This document shows positions 18,107-27,236 of a stretch of DNA of 40,812 nucleotides, one piece after another. The notes below the pieces were generated by a model. It searched no databases. It saw only the letters and a program-made list of their open reading frames with translations, and was not told where the DNA came from. A program made the translations under genes and the position numbers. The stretch is from an uncultured Caryophanales bacterium. GTDB lineage: Bacteria; Bacillota_I; Bacilli_A; RFN20; CAG-826. Position 1 is the first letter of the stretch; the number at the start of each line of letters is the position of its first letter. The DNA lies in NCBI GenBank assembly GCA_946612115.1, contig CAMOEI010000001.1, positions 1 through 40,812 on the forward strand, given 5' to 3'.

Positions 18107-18775
18107 ATGAGTAAAATTTTAGTCGCCCCTTCAATTCTAAGCGCAGACTTCAATCATCTTTTAGATGATATTAAAAAAGTGGAAGCTGCAGGAGCTGATT
18201 GGTTACATTTTGATGTGATGGATGGACATTTCGTTCCGAACATTTCCTTTGGCCAACCAGTATTAAAATCAATCTCTAAATCACATAGTCTAGTTAACGA
18301 TGTTCACATCATGATTTCTGATCCGTTTAAATACGCTCCAGAGTTCATAAAAGCAGGCGCTGATATTTTAACCTTCCATTATGAAGCTTGTCATAGCGAT
18401 AAAGAAGTCTTCCAAGTCATTGATTTGATTCATGATTACGGCTGTAAAGCTGGATTAAGCATTAAACCTGGAACGCCAGTAGATAAAGTATTTCCATTTT
18501 TATATTCATTAGATTTAGTTTTAATTATGTCAGTTGAACCTGGATTTGGCGGACAATCCTTTATTACGGATTCTTTAAGCAAAGTTATTAGATTAAGAAA
18601 TAAGATCGATGAAGAAAACATTAAGTGTTTAATTGAAATCGATGGTGGAATAAATGATCAAACAGGCCCATTAGCCGCTTCTATGGGCGTTGATGTTTTA
18701 GTAGCGGGAAGCTATTTATTCGGTCACGAAGATTTAGCTAATCGATTAGAAAGATTAAAGAAACAAGATGGTTAA
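18107..18775 (+). CDS. rpe: Ribulose-phosphate 3-epimerase
   Basis: Interconverts ribulose-5-phosphate and xylulose-5-phosphate in the pentose phosphate pathway. The 222-residue TIM barrel shows APSILSADF at the N terminus, the metal-binding HFDVMDGHFVPN, HIMI, the MSVEPGFGGQSF loop and the IEIDGGIN phosphate-binding segment. Starts three bases after the rsgA stop and overlaps the next gene by 8 bases. Same relative place as in Bacillus. Confidence 0.96.
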   Translation: MSKILVAPSILSADFNHLLDDIKKVEAAGADWLHFDVMDGHFVPNISFGQPVLKSISKSHSLVNDVHIMISDPFKYAPEFIKAGADILTFHYEACHSDKEVFQVIDLIHDYGCKAGLSIKPGTPVDKVFPFLYSLDLVLIMSVEPGFGGQSFITDSLSKVIRLRNKIDEENIKCLIEIDGGINDQTGPLAASMGVDVLVAGSYLFGHEDLANRLERLKKQDG

Positions 18776-19412
18776 AATTGCTTTAGTGGTCGCTATTGGA
18801 ATTGCCTTCTTTTCTTTTTTGACTTATGTTTTTTTAGTCAATTATTCCTACAAAGCCCTATTTAAAAATAAAATTAGTATTAAAAACCAATTCTTATTTG
18901 AGACTTGTCCTCATCATAATGGCCCAATTGGGTATGTTAATTACATTCAATATTTTTCCTATACATTAGTATTAGGATTACTTATCTATAATCTAGTTTA
19001 TCGACTAAGTGTTACTAATGTGATCTTTACTATCCTAGCGGTAATCTATATTTTCTGTTTAGTTTTCATTCCTTTAGTGAGTTTTAATCACCTAAAAGAA
19101 CATTTCTATTTAGATTTAGGGGCGATGATGTCTTTATTTGCGATGAATGTTTTTAACTGCTTTGAAAGTAGTAGATATCTGAGATATGAATATAACCTTA
19201 TATATTTAATTCCTTTAATTTTATCGGCGATTCTCACTTTAATTTCCTTATATTTTGTTTTTAGACCAGGTTTATTCTCCTTTAAAAACGAAAGAGATAG
19301 CGAAGGAAATATCATTAGAGCTAAGTACATTCCTTTAGCGTTAGTTGAAAGAGCGTTATATCTATTATTCTATTTATCGATTATCCCGTTAATTTTAATT
19401 GCAGTTATTTAA
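18768..19412 (+). CDS. Uncharacterised multi-pass membrane protein
   Basis: A 214-residue protein I do not recognise. It has about six hydrophobic segments (roughly residues 4-28, 58-78, 82-105, 114-131, 140-165 and 190-212), a short loop containing ETCPHHNGP after the first helix, and a charged loop (FKNERDSEGNIIRAKY) before the last. It overlaps rpe by 8 bases and is followed by a strong terminator, so it is the last gene of the unit. In Bacillus thiN (thiamine pyrophosphokinase) is found at this place; this protein bears no resemblance to it. Confidence 0.75.
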   Translation: MVKIALVVAIGIAFFSFLTYVFLVNYSYKALFKNKISIKNQFLFETCPHHNGPIGYVNYIQYFSYTLVLGLLIYNLVYRLSVTNVIFTILAVIYIFCLVFIPLVSFNHLKEHFYLDLGAMMSLFAMNVFNCFESSRYLRYEYNLIYLIPLILSAILTLISLYFVFRPGLFSFKNERDSEGNIIRAKYIPLALVERALYLLFYLSIIPLILIAVI

Positions 19413-19417
19413 GAATA

Positions 19418-19452
19418 AAAAAATAAGACCAATCGAATCGGTCTTATTTTTT
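19418..19452. terminator. Bidirectional terminator between the rpe unit and rpmB
   Basis: A 13-bp stem (19418-19430 with 19440-19452) and a 9-base loop, flanked by A-runs on the left and T-runs on the right. It serves the plus-strand membrane protein gene and the minus-strand rpmB. Confidence 0.85.
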
Positions 19453-19467
19453 ATATCAGTTAATAAC

Positions 19468-19656
19468 TTATTTTTCCGCTTTGTTTAAGGTTCTATAAGC
19501 ACGAGTAGACATACGTACACGAGTTTCCTTACCATCGACCATAACTGTGCGAACTTGTAAGTTGGTGTTCCATTTTCTACGAGTCGCTCTTAAAGAATGG
19601 GAACGGTTATTACCACTGACTGGTCCTTTACCTGTAACTGGACATACTCTTGACAT
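19468..19656 (-). CDS. rpmB: Large ribosomal subunit protein bL28
   Basis: The 62-residue basic protein starts with SRVCPVTGKGPVSGNN and contains RATRRKWNTNLQ and STRAYRTLNK, typical of bL28. It keeps the first cysteine, but a full set of four zinc-binding cysteines is not visible, so it is the C-minus type. Strong ribosome binding site AAGGAGGTAA. Located at the end of the rpe block on the opposite strand, as in Bacillus. Confidence 0.96.
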   Translation of the reverse strand: MSRVCPVTGKGPVSGNNRSHSLRATRRKWNTNLQVRTVMVDGKETRVRMSTRAYRTLNKAEK

Positions 19657-19688
19657 AGCCTTACCTCCTTAAGTGCCTAAAAGACTTT

Positions 19689-19694
19689 ATCATA
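19689..19694 (-). promoter_or_regulatory. Possible rpmB -10 element
   Basis: TATGAT on the minus strand, 33 bases before the rpmB start. No convincing -35 lies at 16-18 bases; the best hexamer there is TTTATT. Weak call. Confidence 0.3.
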
Positions 19695-19729
19695 AGATAA
19701 TGAATAAATGCAATAAAATATTAAAAACA

Positions 19730-20209
19730 TTAAAGTTTTTCTTCTGGATGACGTCTTCTAAATTCTTCAATAGAGAGTCGATTTGGACATTTTTTAAGTA
19801 AAGTTTTGTAGACTTTATTTTCTTTATCAGCGAGCAAAGAGACCATTTGGGTCTTCTCGGTGTAGAAGATAATTTTCTTTTCTTTTTCACTTCTATCTTC
19901 ATTAATGAAGATAATATTATCATAACTATATTGAATTACTTTGCTATATCTTCTGACAGTGAAATATTTATCTTCAATCTCATAATAAAACGATCTCATG
20001 GTCAAAATATAAAAGACAACGGAGATGCCAAGAATAATTGAGACAAATAAAATTTGTCGATAGTCCCATTTGATGATATATAGTCTTCCAGTAGAAAAAT
20101 CAAAATAGAAGAATAATGAATAAGATAATAAAGAGATGATTAACACCACAATCGCAAAAGCGACAAGGAATCTCCAAGTTAATCTCCAAGGTTCAGTTTT
20201 ATATTTCAT
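19730..20209 (-). CDS. Small membrane protein with bacterial PH-like domain
   Basis: A 159-residue protein with two N-terminal membrane helices (about residues 11-36 and 51-72) joined by a short loop, then a cytosolic part of about 85 residues. That part opens with YYEIEDKYFTVRRYSKVIQYSYDNIIFI, the strand pattern of bacterial PH-like (YdbT/DUF304-type) domains, and ends in a basic helix. The family call is by pattern only; function unknown. The ATG lies about eight bases after a TATAAT box and lacks a ribosome binding site, which suggests a leaderless message. It is divergent from glgC and upstream of rpmB. Confidence 0.7.
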   Translation of the reverse strand: MKYKTEPWRLTWRFLVAFAIVVLIISLLSYSLFFYFDFSTGRLYIIKWDYRQILFVSIILGISVVFYILTMRSFYYEIEDKYFTVRRYSKVIQYSYDNIIFINEDRSEKEKKIIFYTEKTQMVSLLADKENKVYKTLLKKCPNRLSIEEFRRRHPEEKL

Positions 20210-20216
20210 GAGTAAA

Positions 20217-20222
20217 ATTATA
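20217..20222 (-). promoter_or_regulatory. -10 box of a leaderless promoter (PH-like membrane protein)
   Basis: Perfect TATAAT on the minus strand, separated by 7 bases from the ATG at 20209, so transcription should begin at or next to the start codon. The -35 region is poor (best TTCCCT at an 18-base spacing). Confidence 0.5.
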
Positions 20223-20392
20223 CCCTAAAAAAATAGAGATAGGGAAAAATTCGTTAAATATAACCTACTTATATATCTTTTTGAAATAAATTTTCATATA
20301 TACGCTAAATTTTAAATCAAATAAATTTTATATTTATTTCTTTATAAATTAACGCGCACGTGAGAAAATAAGAGCAGAGGTAAGACATATTT
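20223..20392 (+). other. AT-rich intergenic region upstream of glgC
   Basis: No gene is seen here. It holds two identical copies of AAATAAATTTT (20284-20294 and 20319-20329) with a further AAATTTT between them (20307-20313). A possible glgC ribosome binding site, AGAGGT, lies about 11 bases before the ATG. A TTGAAA at 20281-20286 may be a -35 element but lacks a good -10 partner, so the glgC promoter is unresolved. Confidence 0.5.
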
Positions 20393-21517
20393 ATGCAAAC
20401 TAAAAACAAAGTTGTCGCAATGATTCTTGCTGGTGGAAAGGGAACCAGACTTGAATCTCTTACAAAAAAGACAGCGAAACCAGCAGTAAGCTTTGCTGCT
20501 AAATATCGCATTATCGATTTCCCAATATCAAACTGCGCTAATTCAGGAATTAATGTTGTTGGAGTATTACTCCAATATGAATCAGCAGAACTTGATGCCT
20601 ATATTGGTAATGGAGAAAAGTGGGGATTAAACGGTATTCACTGTTTAATGTCAACTCTTGCTCCAAAGCAAACCGAAAAAGGCGCAAACTGGTATAAAGG
20701 TACCGCAGACGCGATCACTCAAAACATTGATTTCTTGGATAAGGCTAATCCAGAATACGTTTTAATCCTTTCTGGAGATCATATTTATAAGACAAGTTAC
20801 ACCCAAATGATTCAACTTCACGAATCTAGCAAAGCTGATGTGACGATTTCAGTTATCGAAGTTGATCCAAAAGAAGCTAGTAGATTTGGCATTATGGCGG
20901 TTGACAAAAAAGACCGTATTACTGAATTCCAAGAAAAACCAAAAGTTCCAAAGAGTAATTTAGCCTCTATGGGTGTTTATGTTTTCTCTTGGAAAGCTTT
21001 AAGAGAATATCTCATTAGAGATGATAAAGATCCTGAAAGCGAACATGACTTTGGTAAAAACATCATTCCTCAAATGCTTAAGGACAAGAAAAAACTTCAA
21101 GCTTATCGATTTGAAGGCTATTGGAGAGATGTTGGAACTTTAGCAAGCTTGCATGAAGCTAATATGGATATTGCTTTAGATAAAGCCGGTTTAGACCTAT
21201 ATGATGAGGATGATTCAAACAAAATCTATACAGAAGATGTTTATAGCGTTCCTCAATACGTCGGTAAAAAAGGCTCGATTAGAAGCTCAATTGCTAATCA
21301 AGGCGCAATTATCTTAGGTGATGTTGAATCTTCTGTTATTTCTAGCGGTGCATTAATCGAAAGTGGCGCTAAGCTCACTAGATGTGTCGTTATGGAAGGC
21401 GCACGAATTAGAAGCGGAGCAAAAATTCATAATGCGATTGTTGCCCCTTATGTCGACATTGAAGAAGGTCGACAAATTAATCTAGGCTCTGATGAAGTTG
21501 TCCTAGTTAGTAAATAA
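20393..21517 (+). CDS. glgC: Glucose-1-phosphate adenylyltransferase, catalytic subunit GlgC
   Basis: Makes ADP-glucose from glucose-1-phosphate and ATP, the first step of bacterial glycogen synthesis. The 374-residue protein has the nucleotidyltransferase loop MILAGGKGTRL with downstream Lys in KTAKPAVSF, the FPISNCANSGI segment, KGTADAITQN, SGDHIYKT and the RFEGYWRDVGT segment. A left-handed beta-helix follows at the C terminus (repeats such as VVMEGARIRSGAKIHNAIV). Catalytic residues are intact, unlike in the GlgD paralogue next to it. First gene of a long plus-strand unit. Confidence 0.96.
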   Translation: MQTKNKVVAMILAGGKGTRLESLTKKTAKPAVSFAAKYRIIDFPISNCANSGINVVGVLLQYESAELDAYIGNGEKWGLNGIHCLMSTLAPKQTEKGANWYKGTADAITQNIDFLDKANPEYVLILSGDHIYKTSYTQMIQLHESSKADVTISVIEVDPKEASRFGIMAVDKKDRITEFQEKPKVPKSNLASMGVYVFSWKALREYLIRDDKDPESEHDFGKNIIPQMLKDKKKLQAYRFEGYWRDVGTLASLHEANMDIALDKAGLDLYDEDDSNKIYTEDVYSVPQYVGKKGSIRSSIANQGAIILGDVESSVISSGALIESGAKLTRCVVMEGARIRSGAKIHNAIVAPYVDIEEGRQINLGSDEVVLVSK

Positions 21518-21530
21518 GGAGAATTTGATC

Positions 21531-22646
21531 ATGAAAAAGATTATTGGAATTTGTGATTTACATAACGATCCAGAATTAGGTGAATTAACGGCGAAACGTC
21601 CTTTAGGTTCTGTCTCCTTCTTAGGAAGATATGGTTTAATCGACTTTACCTTATCTAATTTCTCTAATTCAAATATCGATAGAGTCTATATCTTAGCCAA
21701 AAACGGTGCATCTAGACTTAGAAAGCATCTCGGTAATGGCGCGATTTGGACCAACAACACAAAACGTGGATTTGTCGGCTTATATTTAAACGAAAAAGGC
21801 TTGGCTAATCCAACATTTAACACTGATATCAGCAATATCAAAGAAAACTTAAATATTAATGATATCGACTTTGATTACGCGATTGTTGCTCCTAGCTATA
21901 TGCTTGCGAGTATGGATTTTAGACCAATTATTAACGCTCATGAAGCTAGTGAAGCTGATGTCACAGTGATTTATTCACATGTTGATAACGCTGATAGCGA
22001 TTTCATTAGATGTGACAAATTAAAAGTTAGTGATGATGGAAGTATTGCTAAAGTTAGTAAGAATCTTGGAAGATCCGCAAATGCAGATATCTCCTTAGAT
22101 ACCTATATCATTTCTAAAAAAGCTTTTAAGAAATTAATTTCAGATAGCTCTAAAGTCAGTGAACTTTACTCTATTAAAGATATGATTAACTACTATATCG
22201 AAGACGAAAGCCTAATTGTTAAAGGCTACCGCTTTGAAGGATATGTCGTCCCAATCTTATCTTTAAATAAATATGTTGAACACTCCCTTGATTTATTAAA
22301 TTACCACATTAGAAATAAACTTATGTTACCTGAGTGGCCAATTTATACAACAACGCATAACACCCCACCAGCCTTATATGGAAGAAGTGCGGATGTTGAA
22401 AATAGTTTTATCGCTAATGGAGCGATTATTAAAGGACGCGTTAGAAACTGCATTATCTCTAGAGATGTCGTTATTGAAAAAGACGCTGATTTAAGAAACT
22501 GCATCATCTTTACTCATTCTCAAATCGGTAAAGGAGTGAAGATGGAATATGTCGTCTGCGATAAAGACGCCAAAGTTAGTAATGTTGAAAAACTAATTGG
22601 AAAAGAAGATGAGATTATTCTCATCGACCAAGGAGCAAGAGTCTAA
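21531..22646 (+). CDS. glgD: GlgD, non-catalytic paralogue of GlgC
   Basis: Regulatory partner of GlgC in Bacillota; GlgC/GlgD hetero-oligomers are more active than GlgC alone in the species studied. The 371-residue protein starts at ATG 21531 (site AAGGAGAA; an upstream in-frame TTG at 21525 is too close to it). It keeps the fold (GRYGLIDFTLSNFSNSNI, YRFEGYVVPI, beta-helix repeats) but lacks the GGKGTRL catalytic loop, which here reads GICDLHNDPELGELT as in other GlgD proteins. Ends in the overlap taATG with glgA. Confidence 0.93.
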   Translation: MKKIIGICDLHNDPELGELTAKRPLGSVSFLGRYGLIDFTLSNFSNSNIDRVYILAKNGASRLRKHLGNGAIWTNNTKRGFVGLYLNEKGLANPTFNTDISNIKENLNINDIDFDYAIVAPSYMLASMDFRPIINAHEASEADVTVIYSHVDNADSDFIRCDKLKVSDDGSIAKVSKNLGRSANADISLDTYIISKKAFKKLISDSSKVSELYSIKDMINYYIEDESLIVKGYRFEGYVVPILSLNKYVEHSLDLLNYHIRNKLMLPEWPIYTTTHNTPPALYGRSADVENSFIANGAIIKGRVRNCIISRDVVIEKDADLRNCIIFTHSQIGKGVKMEYVVCDKDAKVSNVEKLIGKEDEIILIDQGARV

Positions 22647-24070
22647 TGAAAATCGCCATGGTCTGTTCTGAAGCTAACCCATTTGTTAAAACCGGTGGAC
22701 TAGCGGATGTCACTTACTCATTGAGTAAAGAATTAGTGAAAATGGGAGAAGATGTCGCTATCTTCGTCCCTTTTTACTCCATTATTAAAGCTAAAAACCT
22801 TCCTTTAAAATTCTTAGGAAGTGTTGATGTTGAATTATCTTGGAGAAAAGAAATCGGTAATGTTTTATATCTCGAACATGAAGGTATCAAATATTACTTC
22901 ATCGAGAATCAACATTATTTTGAACGTGACCATATCTATGGTTATTACGATGATGGAGAAAGATTTGCGTTCTTCACTCAAGCAGTCATCAAAGCGATGA
23001 TGCTTGTTAAATTTAAACCAGATATCATTCACACTCATGACTGGCAACCAGGAATGTTGTTCTGCTGCATTAGAGAAAATAAGATTTCTTATTTTGATAA
23101 ATCTAAATTTGTTTTATCGATCCATAATCCAGCCTTCCAAGGTTTTATTCAAAAGATTAGCCTTTGGGATTTATATAACATGCCTGAATATCTTTACGAT
23201 AACGGAACTCTTGAATTTAAAGGACAAGTATCAACCTTAAAAGCAGCGATTATGTATGCGGATAAGATTATTACTGTTTCTCCAACTCATAGAAGTGAAT
23301 TATTAACTCCCGAAGGAAGTATGGGTTTAGATTCAGTACTTCAATATCGTGAATATGATTTCACTGGTTATCTTAACGGTATCGACTATGTCGAATTTAA
23401 TCCTAGCGAAGATAAATATGTCTCTTTCCCGTATGGTGTTAATAACTTTGTTAGCAACAAAAAGAAAAACAAAGCGGAACTATGTGAAAGATTTAATCTT
23501 AAAAATAAAAAAGCTCCATTATTCTCTTTAGTCAGTAGAATTACTTGGCAAAAAGGAATGGAACTCGTCTTCCCTGCAGTTAGAGAGCTTGCTAGAAGAG
23601 GGGCGAATGTCGTCTTGCTTGGAAGTGGAGAATATGACTGCGAACAAGAGATGGAAAGAATTAGAAGAGAATTCCCTGATAACATCGGAATTTATATCGG
23701 CTACTCTAATGAATTAGCCCATAAGATTTACGCTTCTAGTGATTTCTTCTTAATGCCTAGCTTATTTGAACCATGCGGCTTAGGACAAATGATCGCTCAA
23801 AGATATGGAAGTTTACCAATCGTTAGAAGAACAGGTGGATTAAGAGACTCTGTTATTAACTATGACGGAAATAATGCTGATACCTCTAACGGCTTTGGAT
23901 TTGATAATTATTCCGTTTTCGATATGGTTCAAACATGTTTATATGCGTTAGATGTTTATGAAAATCATCAAGATGTCTACCGTAAATTAGTGAAAAACGC
24001 TTTAACTACCGACAATAGTTGGCTTAAGAGTGTTAAACAATATTACGCTTTATACAAATCTCTTTTATAA
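22646..24070 (+). CDS. glgA: Glycogen synthase (ADP-glucose type, GT5)
   Basis: Extends alpha-1,4-glucan from ADP-glucose. The 474-residue protein has the KTGGLADV sugar-nucleotide loop near the N terminus (residues 15-22), HTHDWQPGM, the YLNGIDY segment, SRITWQKG, and the C-terminal FEPCGLGQMIAQRYGSLPIVRRTGGLRD, including the catalytic glutamate of the E-x7-E motif. Complete and at family length. Coupled to glgD. No glgB, glgP or debranching gene is in the window. Confidence 0.96.
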   Translation: MKIAMVCSEANPFVKTGGLADVTYSLSKELVKMGEDVAIFVPFYSIIKAKNLPLKFLGSVDVELSWRKEIGNVLYLEHEGIKYYFIENQHYFERDHIYGYYDDGERFAFFTQAVIKAMMLVKFKPDIIHTHDWQPGMLFCCIRENKISYFDKSKFVLSIHNPAFQGFIQKISLWDLYNMPEYLYDNGTLEFKGQVSTLKAAIMYADKIITVSPTHRSELLTPEGSMGLDSVLQYREYDFTGYLNGIDYVEFNPSEDKYVSFPYGVNNFVSNKKKNKAELCERFNLKNKKAPLFSLVSRITWQKGMELVFPAVRELARRGANVVLLGSGEYDCEQEMERIRREFPDNIGIYIGYSNELAHKIYASSDFFLMPSLFEPCGLGQMIAQRYGSLPIVRRTGGLRDSVINYDGNNADTSNGFGFDNYSVFDMVQTCLYALDVYENHQDVYRKLVKNALTTDNSWLKSVKQYYALYKSLL

Positions 24071-24090
24071 AGAGATAGAAAGGAGAGAAG

Positions 24091-26496
24091 ATGGGTTACG
24101 ATTATTTGAAAATTGAAAAAAAGTGGCAAAAAGTCTGGGAAGAGAACAAGACTTTTAAATGTGACACCCATGATTTCTCTAAACCAAAATATTACATTCT
24201 CGATATGTTTCCTTACCCAAGCGGACAAGGCTTACATGTCGGTCACCCAGAAGGATACACTGCTAGTGATATTTTAGCGAGAATGAAAAGAATGCAAGGG
24301 TATAACGTCCTTCATCCAATTGGATGGGATTCTTTTGGATTACCTGCTGAACAATATGCGATGAAGACCAATCAACATCCTTCGATTATCACTGAAGCAA
24401 ATATTAATAATTTCCGTAGGCAAATTAAATCCCTAGGATTTTCTTATGACTGGGAAAGAGAATTCGCCACAAGCGATCCTAAATATTACAAATGGACCCA
24501 GTGGATCTTCCTTAAATTATTTGAAAATGATTTAGCGTATATTGATTATCGCCCAGTTAATTTCTGTCCTACTCTAGGAACAGTTTTAGCAAATGAAGAA
24601 GTCATTAACGGCAAAAGTGAAGTCGGAGGTTATGATGTCATTCGTAAACCGATGAGACAGTGGTTACTTAAAATCACTAACTATGCGGATAAATTATTAG
24701 AAGATTTAGATTCTTTGGATTGGCCAACCTCAACTTTAGAAATGCAAAAAAACTGGATTGGAAGAAGTGAAGGAGCGAAGATTACATTCAAAATCAAAGA
24801 TTCTAAGGAATCTTTTGATGTCTTCACCACTAGAGTGGACACTCTTTATGGCTGCTCTTATTGCGTTTTAGCTCCTGAACATCCTTTAGTGAAGAAATTA
24901 ACCACAAAAGAACAATTAGAGGCAGTTAATGCTTATTTAAAAGAAGTCGAATCAAAAAGTGATATGGAAAGAACCGAACTTAACAAAGATAAGACCGGTG
25001 TCTTTATTGGTCGCTATGCGATTAATCCAATTAATGGAGAAGAAGTCCCAATTTATATCGGTGACTATGTTTTAGGTAGTTATGGTACAGGCGCAGTTAT
25101 GGCGGTGCCAGCTCACGATGAAAGAGATTACGCTTTCGCAAAGAAATATAATTTACCAATTAAGCAAGTCTTAGAAGGAGATATCTCCTCTAATGCCTTT
25201 ACTGATGATGCACCTCATATTAATAGTGAGATTGCTAATGGTTTAAATATCGCTGAAGCAAAGAAAGTTATTTTAGATAAACTTATTAAAGAAGGTAATG
25301 GTTCTAAACAAATTAACTATAAGTTAAGAGATTGGCTATTCTCACGTCAAAGATATTGGGGAGAACCAATTCCGATCTTAATTAAAGATAATGGTGATTT
25401 AATCCCATTAAAATATGATGAACTTCCTTTAGTGCTTCCTGAGATGGAAGAATATAAACCTAGTGGAACCGGAGAATCTCCTTTAGCTAATGCTAAAAAG
25501 TGGCTTAAGGTCACTTTGACTGATGGAGAAATCGCTACTAGAGAAACTAACACAATGCCGCAATGGGCAGGAAGCTGTTGGTATTATATCCGCTATATCG
25601 ATCCACATAATGATAACGTTTTAGCGGATAAGAAATTATTAGATCACTGGTTACCAGTTGATTTATATATCGGTGGAGCAGAACACGCTGTTTTACACCT
25701 TCTATACGCTAGATTCTGGCATAAGTTCCTTTACGATCAAGGAGTGGTGTCTTGTAAAGAACCATTCAAGAAATTATTCCACCAAGGAATGATTTTAGGA
25801 AGTAATGGAGAAAAGATGTCTAAATCTAGAGGTAATGTCATCAACCCTGATGATGTCATCAAAGATTATGGAGCGGATGCTTTAAGATTATACGAAATGT
25901 TTATGGGCCCATTAGAAGCTTCTTTACCTTGGAGTGATACTGGACTAGATGGGGCAAAAAGATTTTTAGATAGAGTGTACCGCGTCTATGAAGGCGAAGA
26001 ATTTAAAAAGAAGTATTCTTCCTCTAATGACGGGAAATTAGATTACATCTATAACTATTCTATCAAAAAGATAAGCGAAGACTTTGAATCATTAAGATTC
26101 AACACTGCGATTTCTCAAATGATGATTTTCATCAATGAAATCTATAAAGCTGAAAGTATTTATCTTCCATACTTGGAAGGATTCACCAAAGCTTTAGCGT
26201 GTATCGCCCCTCACTTAGGTGAAGAGCTTTGGAATATGTTAGGTCATAATAATTTAATCGATTATGAACCTTGGCCAACTTATGACGAATCTAAAACTAT
26301 CTTGTCGACGATTAAAGTTGCTGTCAGTGTTAACGGTAAACTCCGTGGTACTTTAGATGTTTCTTTAGATGAGTCTGAAGAAGTTTTAAAACAAGAAGCC
26401 TTAAAACTCGAATCAGTCATTAGACAAATCGAAGGAAAGGAAATAAAGAAAATCATTGTTGTTAAAAACAAGATTGTCAATATTGTCGCGATTTAA
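24091..26496 (+). CDS. leuS: Leucyl-tRNA synthetase
   Basis: Class I synthetase charging tRNA-Leu. The 801-residue protein has the HIGH-type motif HVGH (residues 49-52), the zinc/CP1 region, the editing-domain segment TTRVDTLYG and the [15 protein letters not shown] motif of CP1, KMSKS at 575-579, and an anticodon-binding domain plus C-terminal extension. The editing segment usually begins TTRPDT; a Val replaces the Pro. Starts after AAAGGAGAG in a 20-base gap behind glgA; that gap is too short for a T-box leader, so leuS depends on the glg transcript or an internal promoter. Confidence 0.97.
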   Translation: MGYDYLKIEKKWQKVWEENKTFKCDTHDFSKPKYYILDMFPYPSGQGLHVGHPEGYTASDILARMKRMQGYNVLHPIGWDSFGLPAEQYAMKTNQHPSIITEANINNFRRQIKSLGFSYDWEREFATSDPKYYKWTQWIFLKLFENDLAYIDYRPVNFCPTLGTVLANEEVINGKSEVGGYDVIRKPMRQWLLKITNYADKLLEDLDSLDWPTSTLEMQKNWIGRSEGAKITFKIKDSKESFDVFTTRVDTLYGCSYCVLAPEHPLVKKLTTKEQLEAVNAYLKEVESKSDMERTELNKDKTGVFIGRYAINPINGEEVPIYIGDYVLGSYGTGAVMAVPAHDERDYAFAKKYNLPIKQVLEGDISSNAFTDDAPHINSEIANGLNIAEAKKVILDKLIKEGNGSKQINYKLRDWLFSRQRYWGEPIPILIKDNGDLIPLKYDELPLVLPEMEEYKPSGTGESPLANAKKWLKVTLTDGEIATRETNTMPQWAGSCWYYIRYIDPHNDNVLADKKLLDHWLPVDLYIGGAEHAVLHLLYARFWHKFLYDQGVVSCKEPFKKLFHQGMILGSNGEKMSKSRGNVINPDDVIKDYGADALRLYEMFMGPLEASLPWSDTGLDGAKRFLDRVYRVYEGEEFKKKYSSSNDGKLDYIYNYSIKKISEDFESLRFNTAISQMMIFINEIYKAESIYLPYLEGFTKALACIAPHLGEELWNMLGHNNLIDYEPWPTYDESKTILSTIKVAVSVNGKLRGTLDVSLDESEEVLKQEALKLESVIRQIEGKEIKKIIVVKNKIVNIVAI

Positions 26497-26497
26497 T

Positions 26498-27235
26498 ATG
26501 AAATTATTTGTTGATATCGGTAACACGATGATGAGGTTTGCTGTGCTTGAAGATGAGCATATCCTCGATTATCGCAATATTAAAACTAAAGACTTTGATG
26601 AAAGCTTTGACTTTTCAGTTTTTAAAATACACGAAATAGATGAAATCTATTTTTCAAGTGTAGTTCCTAATGTTTCTGAACTTTTAACTAATTTATTAAT
26701 TAAAGAATTCAAAATCAAACCTCGTGAAATCAATACTTCCTATAAGACTTCTTATAAGATTGAAATCGATGATAAGAAAGAATTAGGAGTGGATTTATTT
26801 TGCGATCTTGAGGGCGCTTATATTGAATATGGTCCTTCAACTTTGGTGGTTGATTTAGGAACAGCGAGTAAATTTCTTTTATTAGACGATAAAGGAGTTT
26901 TTTCAACTTGTGCGATTGTTCCAGGAGTGGAACTAATGGGAAAAATCCTTCATAGTGACACCGCTTTACTACCGGATGTCGATATTGACGATATTAAACC
27001 AATCATTAGTTGTCATAACACTGTTGATGTTTTAAAAAGTTCAATCTTTTATTCACATCTAGATGTTGTAAACGGAATGATTAACCGATATCAAAGAGAT
27101 CTTGGCTATAACTTAAAAGTGGTTTTTACAGGCGGTAACGCCCCTAAGATATACGAAGCGATCGATAATCACTTATTTATCTTAGATAAATATTTAATGT
27201 TTAAAGGTATGAAATCCTTAAGTGAAAGGAATTAA
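26498..27235 (+). CDS. coaX: Type III pantothenate kinase
   Basis: First step of coenzyme A synthesis. I choose ATG 26498, one base after the leuS stop; an upstream in-frame TTG would overlap leuS. The 245-residue protein has the ASKHA motifs: LFVDIGNTMMRF at the N terminus, ELGVDLFCDLEGA, VVDLGTASKF (usually GTAT) and VVFTGGNAP. The type III enzyme is not feedback inhibited by CoA. No ribosome binding site is seen, which points to translational coupling with leuS. Confidence 0.93.
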   Translation: MKLFVDIGNTMMRFAVLEDEHILDYRNIKTKDFDESFDFSVFKIHEIDEIYFSSVVPNVSELLTNLLIKEFKIKPREINTSYKTSYKIEIDDKKELGVDLFCDLEGAYIEYGPSTLVVDLGTASKFLLLDDKGVFSTCAIVPGVELMGKILHSDTALLPDVDIDDIKPIISCHNTVDVLKSSIFYSHLDVVNGMINRYQRDLGYNLKVVFTGGNAPKIYEAIDNHLFILDKYLMFKGMKSLSERN

Positions 27236-27236
27236 T

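Noticed and set aside
19847-20041. Plus-strand frame opposite the PH-like membrane protein
   Set aside because: No start signal; the minus-strand frame has a promoter, membrane helices and a domain-like pattern.
23386-23685. 99-codon minus-strand frame inside glgA
   Set aside because: Shadow of a conserved gene with no start signal or recognisable protein features.
24071-24090. T-box leader for leuS
   Set aside because: The gap between glgA and leuS is only 20 bases and contains just a ribosome binding site.
26456-26497. Longer N terminus of coaX overlapping leuS
   Set aside because: The family begins at the MKLFVDIGNT motif, which is the ATG at 26498.
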